From Maribacter caenipelagi (GTDB lineage: Bacteria > Bacteroidota > Bacteroidia > Flavobacteriales > Flavobacteriaceae), in assembly GCF_004364175.1 (NCBI RefSeq), contig NZ_SNZW01000015.1, positions 134,326-198,325 on the forward strand: a stretch of DNA of 64,000 bases, given 5' to 3'. The translations under genes were made by a program, and so were the position numbers. The stretch's first letter is position 1, and each line of letters opens with the position of its first letter. Below the pieces are notes generated by a model. That model saw only the letters and a list, made by a program, of their open reading frames with translations. It made no database searches and was not told the DNA's origin. This document shows, in pieces, positions 54,355 through 64,000 of the stretch.

Positions 54355-54445
54355 TATCTCTACATTTATACTTCTAAGTTGGTAACAATTTGTAACAAAA
54401 TTTTATTTAACCGACCAATTAGTTATTAATCTAAAATAAATATAA

Positions 54446-54856
54446 TTGAATACAAAAATAATAATGACTTTAAGCTCCTTGTTTTCAGCAATTATGGGGC
54501 TAACTATTTCTTTTTTACCTAATGAAATAATTGACTATCTAGACATTGAATCAAATATTATAACAATACTCTTCATAAAAATCTTGGGTGCATTGTATAT
54601 GGCGTTTGGAATTTTAAATTGGATGGCGAGAGGAACATTATTTGGAGGAATATACAATAGACCAATTACTATGGGGAATTTAATGCATTTTGGTGTTGGG
54701 GCAATTGCATTAATAAAAATCGCCGCTAACAGTGCTAATTATTCAGAAATCATTATTCCTCTAACAGTTATTTATATAATATTTGCGCTATTTTACCTGT
54801 ACATTTTTAAAACCAGCCCTGCCATTGTAAAAAGCAAAAATAATTCCCAACAATAG
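54446..54856 (+). CDS. Small four-TM membrane protein, unknown
   Basis: The 136-residue protein has about four membrane segments: MTLSSLFSAIMGLTISFLP, ITILFIKILGALYMAFGILN, MGNLMHFGVGAIALIKIAAN and IIPLTVIYIIFALFYLYIF. The frame starts at a TTG (54446-54448, MNTKIIMTLSS), which looks natural for this type of protein; the first ATG is six codons on. I recognise no function. Confidence 0.7.
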   Translation: MNTKIIMTLSSLFSAIMGLTISFLPNEIIDYLDIESNIITILFIKILGALYMAFGILNWMARGTLFGGIYNRPITMGNLMHFGVGAIALIKIAANSANYSEIIIPLTVIYIIFALFYLYIFKTSPAIVKSKNNSQQ

Positions 54857-54951
54857 GGTGTTTTTAAGACCTGAGTCTAAAATTCAAGTAAAATTTTTAA
54901 GTAGTAAACGAGTATTACCAATACGTAAAAATCAAAATACCAATACTTAAC

Positions 54952-56277
54952 CTAGTCCATCACAAACTTAAATCCTGCGGTGATAATACTAGAGCTAAAA
55001 GTGGTGTCTCTATCATATTTGTAGAATTTTAGGTCAATGCTTTTAAGCCCGAGTTTCCATATATGCATTTTTGTAAAAATATCTGTATACGAAACGCCCA
55101 TACCAAATTGGTTTGCCGAATATTTAGATAAATCATAGTCAGAGGTATAAAACGTATCAGTAGAAAGTGCTTCTTCATAACCAAAGAAGTAATCTGCGGC
55201 GGTCTGCTGATAATATCTGTACGATGGATATATGGTAAACTTATCTGTAAGCTTAATTGGCACCTCTACACTTGCCGTATGGGAATTAATTCCCCAATCA
55301 TCGTAGTAATAACGATAGAAGCTTCTTACAACCACTGTTTCGTTAATATACCAGTTTAAACGACCGCCAGCAGCAACCTTAAATCTGGTATCCGGTAATT
55401 GCTCTATGGCATCTGCCAATTGAAAATTATCTATAAACGAATCTGCGACATCGCTGAAATAAACCCTTTGAAACGGAGTAGACAACAAGCCATCTTGCTG
55501 TATAAAATCTAATGCCAAGGAACCCTGGAGGTTTTTGCTCAGAATTTGAGAAAATCCGAATCCTACGGAATAAGAATTTCTTGATTCATCAGAAAACTCG
55601 TTGAATATGGGATTGTAATTTGTATTGCCCGTAATTGTTTTATTGCTAAAAAAGCCATTAGCTAAACCATTTGCTCCACTCGCGAAAGGTCTTAATTCTT
55701 GAGGGTAAATAGCGGTCCAATTATCTAAATAAACATTGGCATTTACACTGACTTCTGTATTCTTTTCATTGAATAACTTTGTTAATCCACCACCGAAACC
55801 TAAAGAGGTATAATCATATTCTCTGGATACGGATACTTTACCTGAAACTATTGTATTTCTATCATCTGAACTATGACTATAAGAACCAGATAAACTTGCC
55901 CAAGTATCTGAACTAGAAGCACCAGAACTTGCTACAAAAGGATCTGCCGGCTCGCCACCATCAAAAGGGTCTACATTACTTGAAGAAGCAGAAGTATATG
56001 CCGAAATACCCGCATCTATGGTAAGAACATCATCATCGTTTAAAGGTATTGCAACTACGAAGGTACCTGTAAAATCGGTTAACTCTTCTGTTCCTAAACC
56101 ACCACTTACAGCCGCATTGTCGCCATCTTGAGAATAATAACTTGTCAAAAAATCTACTTCAGTAGTTTCTAAAACACGCTTTTTATAGGTCTTTACAGAA
56201 TCTTGCGATTGTTGCGCAAAACTTATGGAAGACATAAGTATGGCTATAATTAAAAATAATATTTTACTATTTTTCAT
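54952..56277 (-). CDS. DUF3570 outer-membrane barrel protein
   Basis: The 441-residue protein has a signal peptide (MKNSKILFLIIAILMSSISFA) and begins the mature part with TTEVDFLTSYYSQDGDNAAV, a DUF3570 hallmark. Acidic patches follow (VDPFDGGEPADPF), then many barrel strands ending in ITAGFKFVMD. DUF3570 genes regularly follow DUF4266 and ApbE genes, as here (24 bases and 4-base overlap upstream). The role is unknown; a flavin-dependent envelope redox process is possible. Confidence 0.8.
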   Translation of the reverse strand: MKNSKILFLIIAILMSSISFAQQSQDSVKTYKKRVLETTEVDFLTSYYSQDGDNAAVSGGLGTEELTDFTGTFVVAIPLNDDDVLTIDAGISAYTSASSSNVDPFDGGEPADPFVASSGASSSDTWASLSGSYSHSSDDRNTIVSGKVSVSREYDYTSLGFGGGLTKLFNEKNTEVSVNANVYLDNWTAIYPQELRPFASGANGLANGFFSNKTITGNTNYNPIFNEFSDESRNSYSVGFGFSQILSKNLQGSLALDFIQQDGLLSTPFQRVYFSDVADSFIDNFQLADAIEQLPDTRFKVAAGGRLNWYINETVVVRSFYRYYYDDWGINSHTASVEVPIKLTDKFTIYPSYRYYQQTAADYFFGYEEALSTDTFYTSDYDLSKYSANQFGMGVSYTDIFTKMHIWKLGLKSIDLKFYKYDRDTTFSSSIITAGFKFVMD

Positions 56278-56300
56278 CTTTTGTACTATTCAATCCTATA

Positions 56301-56513
56301 TTAATTACAGCCGCAGCCTCCTCCAGTTTTACCTCCGTTTGCGCCAACTGCCGCTTCTCTATACGAATGCATGGTCGTTAGATTTCGGTCTGCCTTTTTA
56401 TCTTGCAAAACCATATCTGGATCATTAATATTTATTTTCTCATACTCCTTCAACACTGTACAGCTACTAAATGAACCAGCTATCAGAGTAAATATTAAAA
56501 ACTTCTTCATCAT
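56301..56513 (-). CDS. DUF4266 lipoprotein
   Basis: The 70-residue protein has a lipoprotein signal (MMKKFLIFTLIAGSFSSC). The mature part carries the family's conserved VLKEYEKININDPDMVLQ and a C-terminus of Gly and Cys (GGKTGGGCGCN). It overlaps the ApbE gene stop by four bases and precedes the DUF3570 gene. It may bind a metal or cofactor through its Cys-Gly-Cys end; no function is proven. Confidence 0.85.
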   Translation of the reverse strand: MMKKFLIFTLIAGSFSSCTVLKEYEKININDPDMVLQDKKADRNLTTMHSYREAAVGANGGKTGGGCGCN

Positions 56514-57490
56514 GATTTCTCTATTTCTATATTCTTTGATGTTATAATATTTCCTTTATCGTCTATGATAATACATTCAACTTGTGGCAACTGTTCTATT
56601 CTATTTAAACCAACCTCTATACCCATTACAAATACAGATGTTGCCAAGGCATCTGCCAATTCCGCTTTGTGAGCAAATACAGTAACACTAATAATGCCCG
56701 TTGCCGGATAACCACTTCTAGGGTCAATTATATGGCTGTACCGGATATTATTAAAGTTTACATACTTCTCATAATTGCCCGATGTTACCACCGCCCCATT
56801 ATGTATTGGTAATAATGCGAATACTTTATTCTTATTCATCGGGTTGGTAATGGCAACCTTCCATTCTGTGCCATCAGGCTGTTTTCCCCATGTATTCATA
56901 TCGCCCGATGCATTTATGATACCTGATACCACGCCTTTAGATTTTAACAGCTCTTTTGCTTTATCTGCGGCATACCCTTTACCAATGGCTCCGAAACCAA
57001 TTTTCATTCCTTCTAACTTTAGAAAGACCGTATGGTACTCTTTATCCAATATGATATTCTGATATCCAACTTTAGCCACAGATGCCCTTATGGCATCTTC
57101 TGAAGGCATATCAGTCATGCTACCATCGAACTTCCAAATTTTGTCCATAGAGGCATAACTAATATCAAAAGCCCCATCTGTCAGCTTAGAAATACCTATT
57201 GTCCGTTGTATTAAATTGAACAATTCAATATCAACTTGTACTGGCTTAATACCGGCATTTCTGTTAATTTCTGATGTCTGCGAGTTTGAATCCCATGAAG
57301 AAATTAGTTTCTCAATTCTTGTTATTTCACTGATAGCCAAATTAATATACTCATCGCCTTCAACAGGATCTTTAGCCACTACAGTAATATCGAAACGGCT
57401 ACCCATTAATTCAAGGGTACGCTTATAAGGCTCTTGACCATACAGTTGACCAACAGAAAATATTAATAATATGAGAAGTAGTTTCTTCAA
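56510..57490 (-). CDS. apbE: FAD:protein FMN transferase
   Basis: ApbE moves FMN from FAD onto a threonine of target proteins outside the cytoplasm. The 326-residue protein has a signal peptide (MKKLLLILLIFSVGQLYG) and the family motifs: MGSRFDITVVAKDP, FGAIGKGYAADKAKELLKSK, INASGDMNTWG and HIIDPRSGYPATG with the metal-binding Asp. No flavinylation target motif was noticed in the neighbouring proteins. It lies 1 base after the thioredoxin gene and overlaps the DUF4266 gene. Confidence 0.95.
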   Translation of the reverse strand: MKKLLLILLIFSVGQLYGQEPYKRTLELMGSRFDITVVAKDPVEGDEYINLAISEITRIEKLISSWDSNSQTSEINRNAGIKPVQVDIELFNLIQRTIGISKLTDGAFDISYASMDKIWKFDGSMTDMPSEDAIRASVAKVGYQNIILDKEYHTVFLKLEGMKIGFGAIGKGYAADKAKELLKSKGVVSGIINASGDMNTWGKQPDGTEWKVAITNPMNKNKVFALLPIHNGAVVTSGNYEKYVNFNNIRYSHIIDPRSGYPATGIISVTVFAHKAELADALATSVFVMGIEVGLNRIEQLPQVECIIIDDKGNIITSKNIEIEKS

Positions 57491-57491
57491 T

Positions 57492-57932
57492 CTATTTTAT
57501 AAATGAATTTAATTCTTCGATATACTCTTTCGGAGTCAATTTCTTGTAACTAGTTTCACCATAAACTTTACCATGGGCATTCATAACTACTACAAAAGGA
57601 AAAATTCCTTGTCTGTTATAACTTTCAGCCAATGCTTTGTTCTTGTTCAATTGTTCTTCTGGCAATGCATTATTCTTTCTACGAGGAAAATCTGCCTGCA
57701 ACATTACATAATGCTCTTCAGCATAGCTTTTAAACTCATCTGTAGACCATATTGCCCTGTCTAATTTTATGCATGGCGCACACCAATCTGAACCTTGAAA
57801 TACAAGTACAATTGGTAAATTATTTGTTCTAGCAAGATTTTTGGCTATTGTAAAATCTGTATTCCAGTCTTGTGCATTTATTGAACCAACACTAATCACT
57901 GTAAATAACAGAAACACTAAATATTTTTTCAT
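57492..57932 (-). CDS. Exported thioredoxin-like protein
   Basis: The 146-residue protein has a signal peptide (MKKYLVFLLFTVISVGSINA) and a thioredoxin fold with the active site SDWCAPCIKL (about 51-60), and a cis-proline region in GIFPFVVVM. It probably reduces or oxidises disulfides in the envelope, serving the ApbE or metal-efflux system. It is the first of four tightly linked genes and lies 75 bases after the RND adaptor gene. Confidence 0.9.
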   Translation of the reverse strand: MKKYLVFLLFTVISVGSINAQDWNTDFTIAKNLARTNNLPIVLVFQGSDWCAPCIKLDRAIWSTDEFKSYAEEHYVMLQADFPRRKNNALPEEQLNKNKALAESYNRQGIFPFVVVMNAHGKVYGETSYKKLTPKEYIEELNSFIK

Positions 57933-58007
57933 ATCTATTAATTAAATAGACTCATACTAAGTCAATTACTGTACCAATATCTTTATTTATTCTCTACTTT
58001 CTTAATG

Positions 58008-59150
58008 CTACTCTCCTATCAGGCTAAACGCACCTTTTGTTAAAAATTGTGCATCTTGTTGAAAAGATGACAAATTATTAAACGAGGTTCTATTTTTATA
58101 ACTCCCTAAAATCTCGACTGGTAATTGCTTAAAATAATAAATACCCTCCTTTTTTTCGTCTAAAACCAACACATATGACTCGTTATCAACCACTGCAATA
58201 GCATCTGAAGGCAGCGATATTTGTTTTGATGTGTCTGTTATTATATTCGCCTCTACGAACATACCCGTAAGAAAATTAGCTTCGTCTTCATTTGCTATAT
58301 GTGCGTGAACCTTTATCGTTCTATTTTCCCCTATTGAGGTACCTACCAAATGGACTTCTGCCATATATACCTCTTTTGATGCTTCTGGTATTTTAAATTC
58401 TACTACCTGATCTTTTTTGACCTTCATAATATCTTTTTCAAAAACTGAAAGTTCTAGATGAATATGATCATTATTAATAATCTCAATAATAGAAGTTGCG
58501 GGAGAAACATAGGTTCCTTTTGAAACATTTACACTCGTTATACTGCCGGCAATAGGCGCAAAAATGGTAGCTACAGAACTTATATTTCCTTTTTCTACCT
58601 GCTCAGGTGATATATTCAACATGATTAATTGCTTTCGAAGTCCGTTGTACTTTGCTACCGCTGTTCTATAATCGCTCTCTGCTTTTAAAAAGCTTTTCTT
58701 CGATGTTATGTTTTCGGCTACCATTGTTTGCTGACGTTCGTACTCTGCCTTTAAATAACCCAACTGCCCATTCACCTCCATATACTGCTGTTGTAAGGAT
58801 ACGAACTCCGGATTTTCTATTGTTACCAACAACTGTCCTTTACGTACTTTATCTCCTATTAACAAAGGTGTGGTTTTAATATAGCCACCCATAGTTGCAT
58901 TAACCACCGCTCTATTTTCTGGTGGTACGTCTATCATACCCGAAGTGTTTATCATAACTGGAAAATCACTTTCAGTCATACCAGCAATCTCCATTTTATT
59001 CTGATCGAATTGTGCTTGCGTAATTTGAATGCGATTATCTTTTTGTATTTCAGATGCACCATTCTCACTTGATTTATTATCTGTATCTCCACAACTTGAA
59101 ATTATGGTGAACATTAAAAGTGTTATTATTTTGAATATATATTTTTGCAT
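58008..59150 (-). CDS. RND efflux periplasmic adaptor lipoprotein (HlyD/CusB-like)
   Basis: The 380-residue protein has a lipoprotein signal (KIITLLMFTIISSC) and the adaptor layout: barrel-sandwich halves (VNATMGGYIKTTPLLIGDKV and SVATIFAPIAGSITSVNVSK), a helical hairpin (about 125-180) and a beta-barrel (HIHLELSVFEKDIMKVKKDQ). It links the inner-membrane pump to the outer-membrane channel. It follows the RND gene by 11 bases. Metals are not visible in the sequence. Confidence 0.9.
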   Translation of the reverse strand: MQKYIFKIITLLMFTIISSCGDTDNKSSENGASEIQKDNRIQITQAQFDQNKMEIAGMTESDFPVMINTSGMIDVPPENRAVVNATMGGYIKTTPLLIGDKVRKGQLLVTIENPEFVSLQQQYMEVNGQLGYLKAEYERQQTMVAENITSKKSFLKAESDYRTAVAKYNGLRKQLIMLNISPEQVEKGNISSVATIFAPIAGSITSVNVSKGTYVSPATSIIEIINNDHIHLELSVFEKDIMKVKKDQVVEFKIPEASKEVYMAEVHLVGTSIGENRTIKVHAHIANEDEANFLTGMFVEANIITDTSKQISLPSDAIAVVDNESYVLVLDEKKEGIYYFKQLPVEILGSYKNRTSFNNLSSFQQDAQFLTKGAFSLIGE

Positions 59151-59161
59151 GATGCCCTTAT

Positions 59162-62100
59162 TTATAATGTTAAGAAATTAATGTCTGTAGCGGTTTCGTT
59201 ATACGCTTTTAACTTGTCTAGATAGCCCAATTTAATATCATAGGCACTTTCTAAACTTTGTATATATTGATAGAAATCAATTTCACCATTTCTGAAGCTG
59301 ATGTTCGCGGTCTTCAATATTTCATCGGATAGCTCAGCACCTTCATTCTCATAGTAATTCAGTGAGTTTTGAATTTGCACGATTTGTTGTGCTAAAATTT
59401 CTTGCTTCGATTTTATCTGGATTTTATATGCGACGGACTCAGCTACCGCTCTTTCTTTGGCAATTTTAGACGCCTTTATTCTAGAGGTATTTCCACTGAA
59501 TATTAGCGGAATTTTTAACCCTAATTGATAGCCAAAAAGATTATCGTTCAATTCTGAGTTGGATCCTTGAAAATAGGCTAAACTGATATCTGGCAATAGC
59601 TGCTGCTTTTCTAGTTTACGCTCTGCAGCCATTAATTGCATATTATTTTCATAATACACGGACTCAGGAGAAGCATCTACATTTAGATCTTGAATGTCAA
59701 TTTTCAAGTTCATTTCTTCAGAAATAATTAAACTATCTTCTACCTGAATTAATTGCAACAAATTGGCATACGCAGCGGATTTTTGTTGAATAGCTTGCTG
59801 ATAGTCCAGATTGATTTGTCGCTGTTTAGAAGCTGCCGTTATTTTCTCCAAATAATTGGTTTCCCCCAGTTCAAACCTTCGCGCTGCTACTTGTGAAAAA
59901 TTGGCATACAAACTATCTAGCCTTTTATAGACCCTAACTTTTTCTCGTGTAATTTGATACTCGTAATAACCTCTGGTAACATCTCTTTTTATTGCCTTAC
60001 GTTGAATATCATATTCACTTTGCACCAATGTAGTCTTCACCTTATAGAGTTTCTTTTCAGAAAAATAAGCAGTCGGAAAACGAAAATCTTGCTGTACGCC
60101 AAATACCTTTAAAGGTACATTGTTGATGGCTAGATTATTTTCATCATATTCATAATACACATGTGTTTTATTGAACATAAATGCACTATTGATCAATGCT
60201 TCAGATTCATCAACCTTTAGTCGACCTGCTTTTAAACCCATGTTATTCTCAATAGCTAGGGGAATTAATTCATCAAGATTTTGACTATTTGATTCTTGTG
60301 CCGAAGCCCCAATAGATAGAAGCAATGCTATAAATGCAATACCATTTTGTAAAGTTGTTTTTGGTATTGGTTTTCTTGAGATTTCATGTTTATCGAATAT
60401 GGAATATAACACTGGTAATACTACCAAGGTCAATATAGTTGCCGTAAACAGACCACCTATAACCACTGTGGCCAAAGGTCGCTGAACTTCTGCCCCTGCA
60501 TTGGTAGATATTGCCATTGGCAAGAAACCAAGTGCTGCAGCCGATGCTGTTAATAATACCGCTCGCAAGCGGTCTTTTGTGCCTTGTTTTATTAAATCAT
60601 CTAAACTATCAAAAGAATACTTTTTCAACTCTTTAAAATGTTCTATCAACACAATTCCATTTAATACTGCGATACCGAACAATGCTATGAAACCTACCCC
60701 TGCAGATATACTGAACGGTAAGCCTCGCATCCATAATAACAGCACACCACCAACTGCTGCCAGCGGAATTGCAGAATATATCATAAGGGCTTCTTTTACC
60801 GATTTAAATGCAAAATATAGTAATACAAAAATGAGCACTAATGCTATAGGTACCGCAACTAAAAGCCGGTCTCGGGCACTTTGTAAGTTTTCAAATTGAC
60901 CGCCGTAAGTTATCGTATAACCTACTGGTAATTTCACGTTCTCATTTATTAATTTTTGGACATCATCTACAACCGATTGTAAATCACGATTACGGACATT
61001 TATACCTACTACCGTGCGTCTTTTAGTATCATCTCTAGAAATTTTTGCAGCACCTTTTTTATAACTGATATCTGCCAGCTCGCTTAACGGAATCTTTCCT
61101 CCATTAGGCAAATCAACATACAGGTTTTTAAGGTCGTCAATATCTTGTCGTTTAGCTTTATCTAAACGCACGACTAAATCGAACCGCTTTTCACTTTCAA
61201 AAACATTACCTGCCGTTTTACCCGCAAAACCCATAGAAACCATATCGTTCAGTTCTTGAATATTTAATCCGAAGCGGGCAATTTTAGCTCGGTCATAATC
61301 AACACTCATTTCGGGCAAACCCGCTATTTTCTCTACACTAATATCTGCAGCACCTTCAACATCTTTAATCAATGCTCCGATTTCATTTCCTTTTTTAGCT
61401 AAAACGTCTAAATCAGGACCGAAGATTTTTATAGCAATATCTGCACGAACACCTGTAATCAGTTCATTAAAACGCATTTCTATGGGCTGTGTGAACTCTA
61501 CTTCCATCCCCGGTATAATCGATAATGCCTCTTTGAATTTATCTGCAAGCTCATCTTTAGATTTTGCACTTGTCCACTCCCCTTTTGGCGCTAATTTTAT
61601 GATGACATCACTTTCTTCCATAGACATAGGATCGGTCGGTACTTCGGCAGCTCCTATTCTAGTCACCACTTGTTGTACCTCTGGAAAATTATCGAGTAAA
61701 ATCTTCTCTATCTCGGTAGTAATCTCTACCGTTTTACTTAATGAGGTTCCAGTTTTTAATACGGGTTGAATAACAAAATCACCTTCATCTAAAGTTGGTA
61801 CAAACTCGCCGCCCATAGTCGTATATAAAATTGCTGCGCCTATAAGTAGTATTGCTGCAATACCTAAAACCAATTTCTTGCTTTGTAATGCCCAGTTTAT
61901 TAGGGGTTCATACTTCTTATTCAACCATTTCATTAAACGAACAGATATGTTTTTGTCCGAAGCTTTTAATGGTTTTAAGAATATCGATGCAGCCACTGGT
62001 ACATAGGTAAAACACAAAATCATCGCTCCAATTAATGCGAAACTAAAAGTCAAAGCCATAGGCTTAAACATTTTACCCTCTACCCCGCTTAAAGAAAGTA

Positions 62101-63499
62101 TTGGAATAAAAACGATTAATATAATCAACTGTCCGAAAATAGCAGAATTCATCATTTTAGATGCTCCGCCAAAAGTGATTTCATCTTTTAACCGCTGCTG
62201 TTCTATTTTGGGCGCCCCGTTTATCTCGTGCTGTTTTCTTGTGATTTCAAAGGCTATAAATTCAACAATAATTACCGCACCATCTATAATAATACCGAAA
62301 TCTATAGCACCTAAACTCATTAAATTAGCATCAACCCCAAATAGGTACATAAGCGATAATGCAAATAACAAACACAGGGGAATTACAGACGCGACTACCA
62401 AACCTGATCGAAAATTACCGAGCAGTAATACCACTACAAAAATAACAATTAAACATCCTAAAATTAGGTTCTCGCTGACCGTAAAAGTTGTTTTGGCAAT
62501 AAGTTCGCTTCGTTCTAAAAACGGATTAATATAAACTCCCTTTGGTAACGAAGTTGAAATTTCGGCAACGCGTTCTTTTACCGCTTCAATCACTTTTTTA
62601 GAGTTCGCATCTTTCAGCATCATCACCTGACCCAATACCTTCTCGCCTTCACCATTACCAGTAATAGCACCAAAACGAACCGCGCTACCAAAATCAACCA
62701 TAGCGACATCTTTTATATAAATTGGTAGTCCGCCTTTTGTGGTAATAACAATATTTCGAATATCCTCAAGTGATGAGACCAATCCTTCGCCGCGAATGAA
62801 GAAAGCCTGATTTACCTTTTCTATATAACCACCACCCGAAACACTATTATTAGTTTCTAATGCTTTAAAAACATCACTGGCAGTAATATTCATTGCATTT
62901 AACTTCTGCGTATTTATGGCGACCTCATATTGTTTTAAAAATCCGCCCCAGGTATTTACCTCAACCACTCCGGGTATTCCCGATAATTGACGTTTTACGA
63001 TCCAATCTTGTATGGTTCTTAATTCGGTAGTCGTATACTCATTTTTGAATTCTGGTTCTACTTCTAAAACGTATTGATAAATTTCACCCAACCCAGTTGT
63101 TATCGGTCCCATTTGTGGCGTACCAAAACCTGCCGGTATTTTCTCTGAAGCAGAAGCAATTTTCTCGGCAATAAGCTGCCTAGGTAAATACGTACCTAAA
63201 TCATCTTCAAAAACAATAGTAACAACGGACAAACCAAACTTAGATACCGAACGAATTTCTTTGACTCCTGGTAAGTTTGCCATTTCAAGTTCAACCGGAT
63301 ATGTGATAAATTGCTCCATATCTTGTGTAGATAAATTACGCGACGTTGTAATTACCTGAACCTGATTATTGGTGACATCTGGCACAGCCCCAATAGGTAT
63401 TTGTGAAAGTGCAAATAGACCGTACCCAATAATAAATACGGTAAACAAAAGAATAACAAGCTTATTCTTTAAACTGAAATTAATGATATGTGATAGCAT
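59162..63499 (-). CDS. Heavy-metal RND pump fused to a TolC-like domain (CusA/CzcA family)
   Basis: The 1445-residue protein has an N-terminal RND pump (about 1-1030) with 12 membrane segments and the proton-relay motif AIDFGIIIDGAVIIVEF, whose Asp, Asp and Glu spacing matches CzcA. After about 1040 a second hydrophobic stretch (IAFIALLLSIGASAQ) looks like an internal signal peptide. It is followed by a TolC/CzcC-like outer-membrane factor (NLDELIPLAIENNMGLKAGR, then QQLLPDISLAYFQGSN) running to the end. The fusion is known in Bacteroidota but must be split or span both membranes. With the adaptor it exports a metal such as copper or zinc. Confidence 0.92.
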   Translation of the reverse strand: MLSHIINFSLKNKLVILLFTVFIIGYGLFALSQIPIGAVPDVTNNQVQVITTSRNLSTQDMEQFITYPVELEMANLPGVKEIRSVSKFGLSVVTIVFEDDLGTYLPRQLIAEKIASASEKIPAGFGTPQMGPITTGLGEIYQYVLEVEPEFKNEYTTTELRTIQDWIVKRQLSGIPGVVEVNTWGGFLKQYEVAINTQKLNAMNITASDVFKALETNNSVSGGGYIEKVNQAFFIRGEGLVSSLEDIRNIVITTKGGLPIYIKDVAMVDFGSAVRFGAITGNGEGEKVLGQVMMLKDANSKKVIEAVKERVAEISTSLPKGVYINPFLERSELIAKTTFTVSENLILGCLIVIFVVVLLLGNFRSGLVVASVIPLCLLFALSLMYLFGVDANLMSLGAIDFGIIIDGAVIIVEFIAFEITRKQHEINGAPKIEQQRLKDEITFGGASKMMNSAIFGQLIILIVFIPILSLSGVEGKMFKPMALTFSFALIGAMILCFTYVPVAASIFLKPLKASDKNISVRLMKWLNKKYEPLINWALQSKKLVLGIAAILLIGAAILYTTMGGEFVPTLDEGDFVIQPVLKTGTSLSKTVEITTEIEKILLDNFPEVQQVVTRIGAAEVPTDPMSMEESDVIIKLAPKGEWTSAKSKDELADKFKEALSIIPGMEVEFTQPIEMRFNELITGVRADIAIKIFGPDLDVLAKKGNEIGALIKDVEGAADISVEKIAGLPEMSVDYDRAKIARFGLNIQELNDMVSMGFAGKTAGNVFESEKRFDLVVRLDKAKRQDIDDLKNLYVDLPNGGKIPLSELADISYKKGAAKISRDDTKRRTVVGINVRNRDLQSVVDDVQKLINENVKLPVGYTITYGGQFENLQSARDRLLVAVPIALVLIFVLLYFAFKSVKEALMIYSAIPLAAVGGVLLLWMRGLPFSISAGVGFIALFGIAVLNGIVLIEHFKELKKYSFDSLDDLIKQGTKDRLRAVLLTASAAALGFLPMAISTNAGAEVQRPLATVVIGGLFTATILTLVVLPVLYSIFDKHEISRKPIPKTTLQNGIAFIALLLSIGASAQESNSQNLDELIPLAIENNMGLKAGRLKVDESEALINSAFMFNKTHVYYEYDENNLAINNVPLKVFGVQQDFRFPTAYFSEKKLYKVKTTLVQSEYDIQRKAIKRDVTRGYYEYQITREKVRVYKRLDSLYANFSQVAARRFELGETNYLEKITAASKQRQINLDYQQAIQQKSAAYANLLQLIQVEDSLIISEEMNLKIDIQDLNVDASPESVYYENNMQLMAAERKLEKQQLLPDISLAYFQGSNSELNDNLFGYQLGLKIPLIFSGNTSRIKASKIAKERAVAESVAYKIQIKSKQEILAQQIVQIQNSLNYYENEGAELSDEILKTANISFRNGEIDFYQYIQSLESAYDIKLGYLDKLKAYNETATDINFLTL

Positions 63500-63577
63500 C
63501 TTTTCAAATAAATCAATGTTAAGCGCTCAAATTCATAACTATGAATCTGAACTAAAAAAAATAAAAAATCGATTGTA

Positions 63578-63979
63578 TTACGAAATGCGGGGCGGTTGTA
63601 AAATGCCTTGTGAGTGTAACGAAGAAGATGGTGCTTGGTAATAGAAATTGCCGTCTGAAAAATCTGAAAATTCTACTTCGTTTAATTCTGACTTATAGGT
63701 GTTGAAAATTACGTCTGCAACACAAGTATGAGATGTTCCATTATGATTAAAAGGTAACTTTTCGTGATCTTTCTTTTCTTCTTGATGTTCTCGTTGATGG
63801 TCTGCTTTTAACTCACCATAATGTTTAGAAAGAAAAACAATGACATTATCCCCATATTGTTCATTATGAAATTTGGCGTGCTCAATTAATTCATCTAGCT
63901 GAACAATATCATCATAATGAACACCAAAGCTTTGTAGCATGATGAGCGATGATAACAATATGGAAAACAGTTTGTTCAC
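63578..63979 (-). CDS. His-rich exported protein upstream of the RND pump
   Basis: The 133-residue protein starts at a GTG (63977-63979) with a signal peptide (MNKLFSILLSSLIMLQSFGV). The mature part has many histidines and acidic residues (HYDDIVQLDELIEHAKFHNE, ADHQREHQEEKKDHEKL, NHNGTSHTC), as expected for a periplasmic metal binder. It lies 78 bases before the RND gene and is co-directional. I recognise no named family; a metal-sensing or chaperone role is inferred from its position and histidines. Confidence 0.7.
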   Translation of the reverse strand: MNKLFSILLSSLIMLQSFGVHYDDIVQLDELIEHAKFHNEQYGDNVIVFLSKHYGELKADHQREHQEEKKDHEKLPFNHNGTSHTCVADVIFNTYKSELNEVEFSDFSDGNFYYQAPSSSLHSQGILQPPRIS

Positions 63980-64000
63980 GTTAGTAAAATTAATAAAATT

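Noticed and set aside
62175-62534. 119-codon plus-strand frame inside the RND gene
   Set aside because: It is antisense to conserved RND motifs and is a shadow frame.

Overview
The window is AT-rich DNA from a member of the Bacteroidota, most likely a marine Flavobacteriaceae. Supporting signs are a TTG-N19-TAnnTTTG promoter, type IX secretion proteins of the PorP/SprF kind, DUF3570/DUF4266/DUF6268 envelope proteins, an RND pump fused to a TolC-like domain, and CTnDOT-like tyrosine recombinases. It falls into an accessory half (1 to about 24.3 kb) and an ordinary chromosomal half (24.3 to 64 kb).

Accessory half. A tRNA-Pro(GGG) gene at 24280-24353 is the integration site. The last 12 bases of the tRNA plus one more base are repeated exactly at 1868-1880, so 1868-24291 reads as a 22.4 kb integrative and mobilizable element. 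Its integrase lies beside the tRNA, and it has a MobC/relaxase pair and a candidate oriT but no conjugation apparatus. A truncated integrase of the same family sits just outside the left repeat, which points to an older decayed element stacked at the same tRNA. From left to right the cargo is: a decayed Fic gene; an outer-membrane barrel gene and a broken secreted-protein gene bounded by two IS21-like ends; three lipoprotein genes in a row, the larger two with IPT/TIG-like repeats; a hipBA toxin-antitoxin pair with a perfect inverted-repeat operator over its promoter; the mobilization genes; a GC-rich structured island; and a 6.5 kb co-directional defence block (22432 down to 15916).

The defence block is the most interesting part. 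It starts with QatA (KAP ATPase), QatB and QatC (QueC-like), but no QatD (TatD nuclease) follows. Next come a phosphoribosyltransferase-like protein, a small winged-helix protein, a foldable non-coding RNA with a1/a2-type terminal repeats, and a retron reverse transcriptase with YADD and VTG motifs. The last four match a type III (PRTase plus winged-helix) retron. Either this is a Qat system without its nuclease next to a complete retron, or the two modules work together.

Chromosomal half. 24.5-38 kb holds carbohydrate genes: an acetyl-esterase, a GH130 enzyme, a GMC dehydrogenase with its small subunit and a TIM-barrel partner (possibly 3-keto-glycoside chemistry), a sialate O-acetylesterase-like enzyme, a Gfo/Idh oxidoreductase, a LacI regulator, xylA and xylB. 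After an atypical response regulator come a PorP/SprF-like and PD40 pair, small stress proteins including one short conserved-looking ORF, a three-gene PLP/FAD/PLP biosynthetic cluster of unknown product, an IorAB-like molybdenum hydroxylase, a beta-barrel protein, mqo and a small membrane protein. The window ends in a long minus-strand run with thioredoxin, ApbE, DUF4266 and DUF3570 proteins downstream of a heavy-metal RND efflux system.
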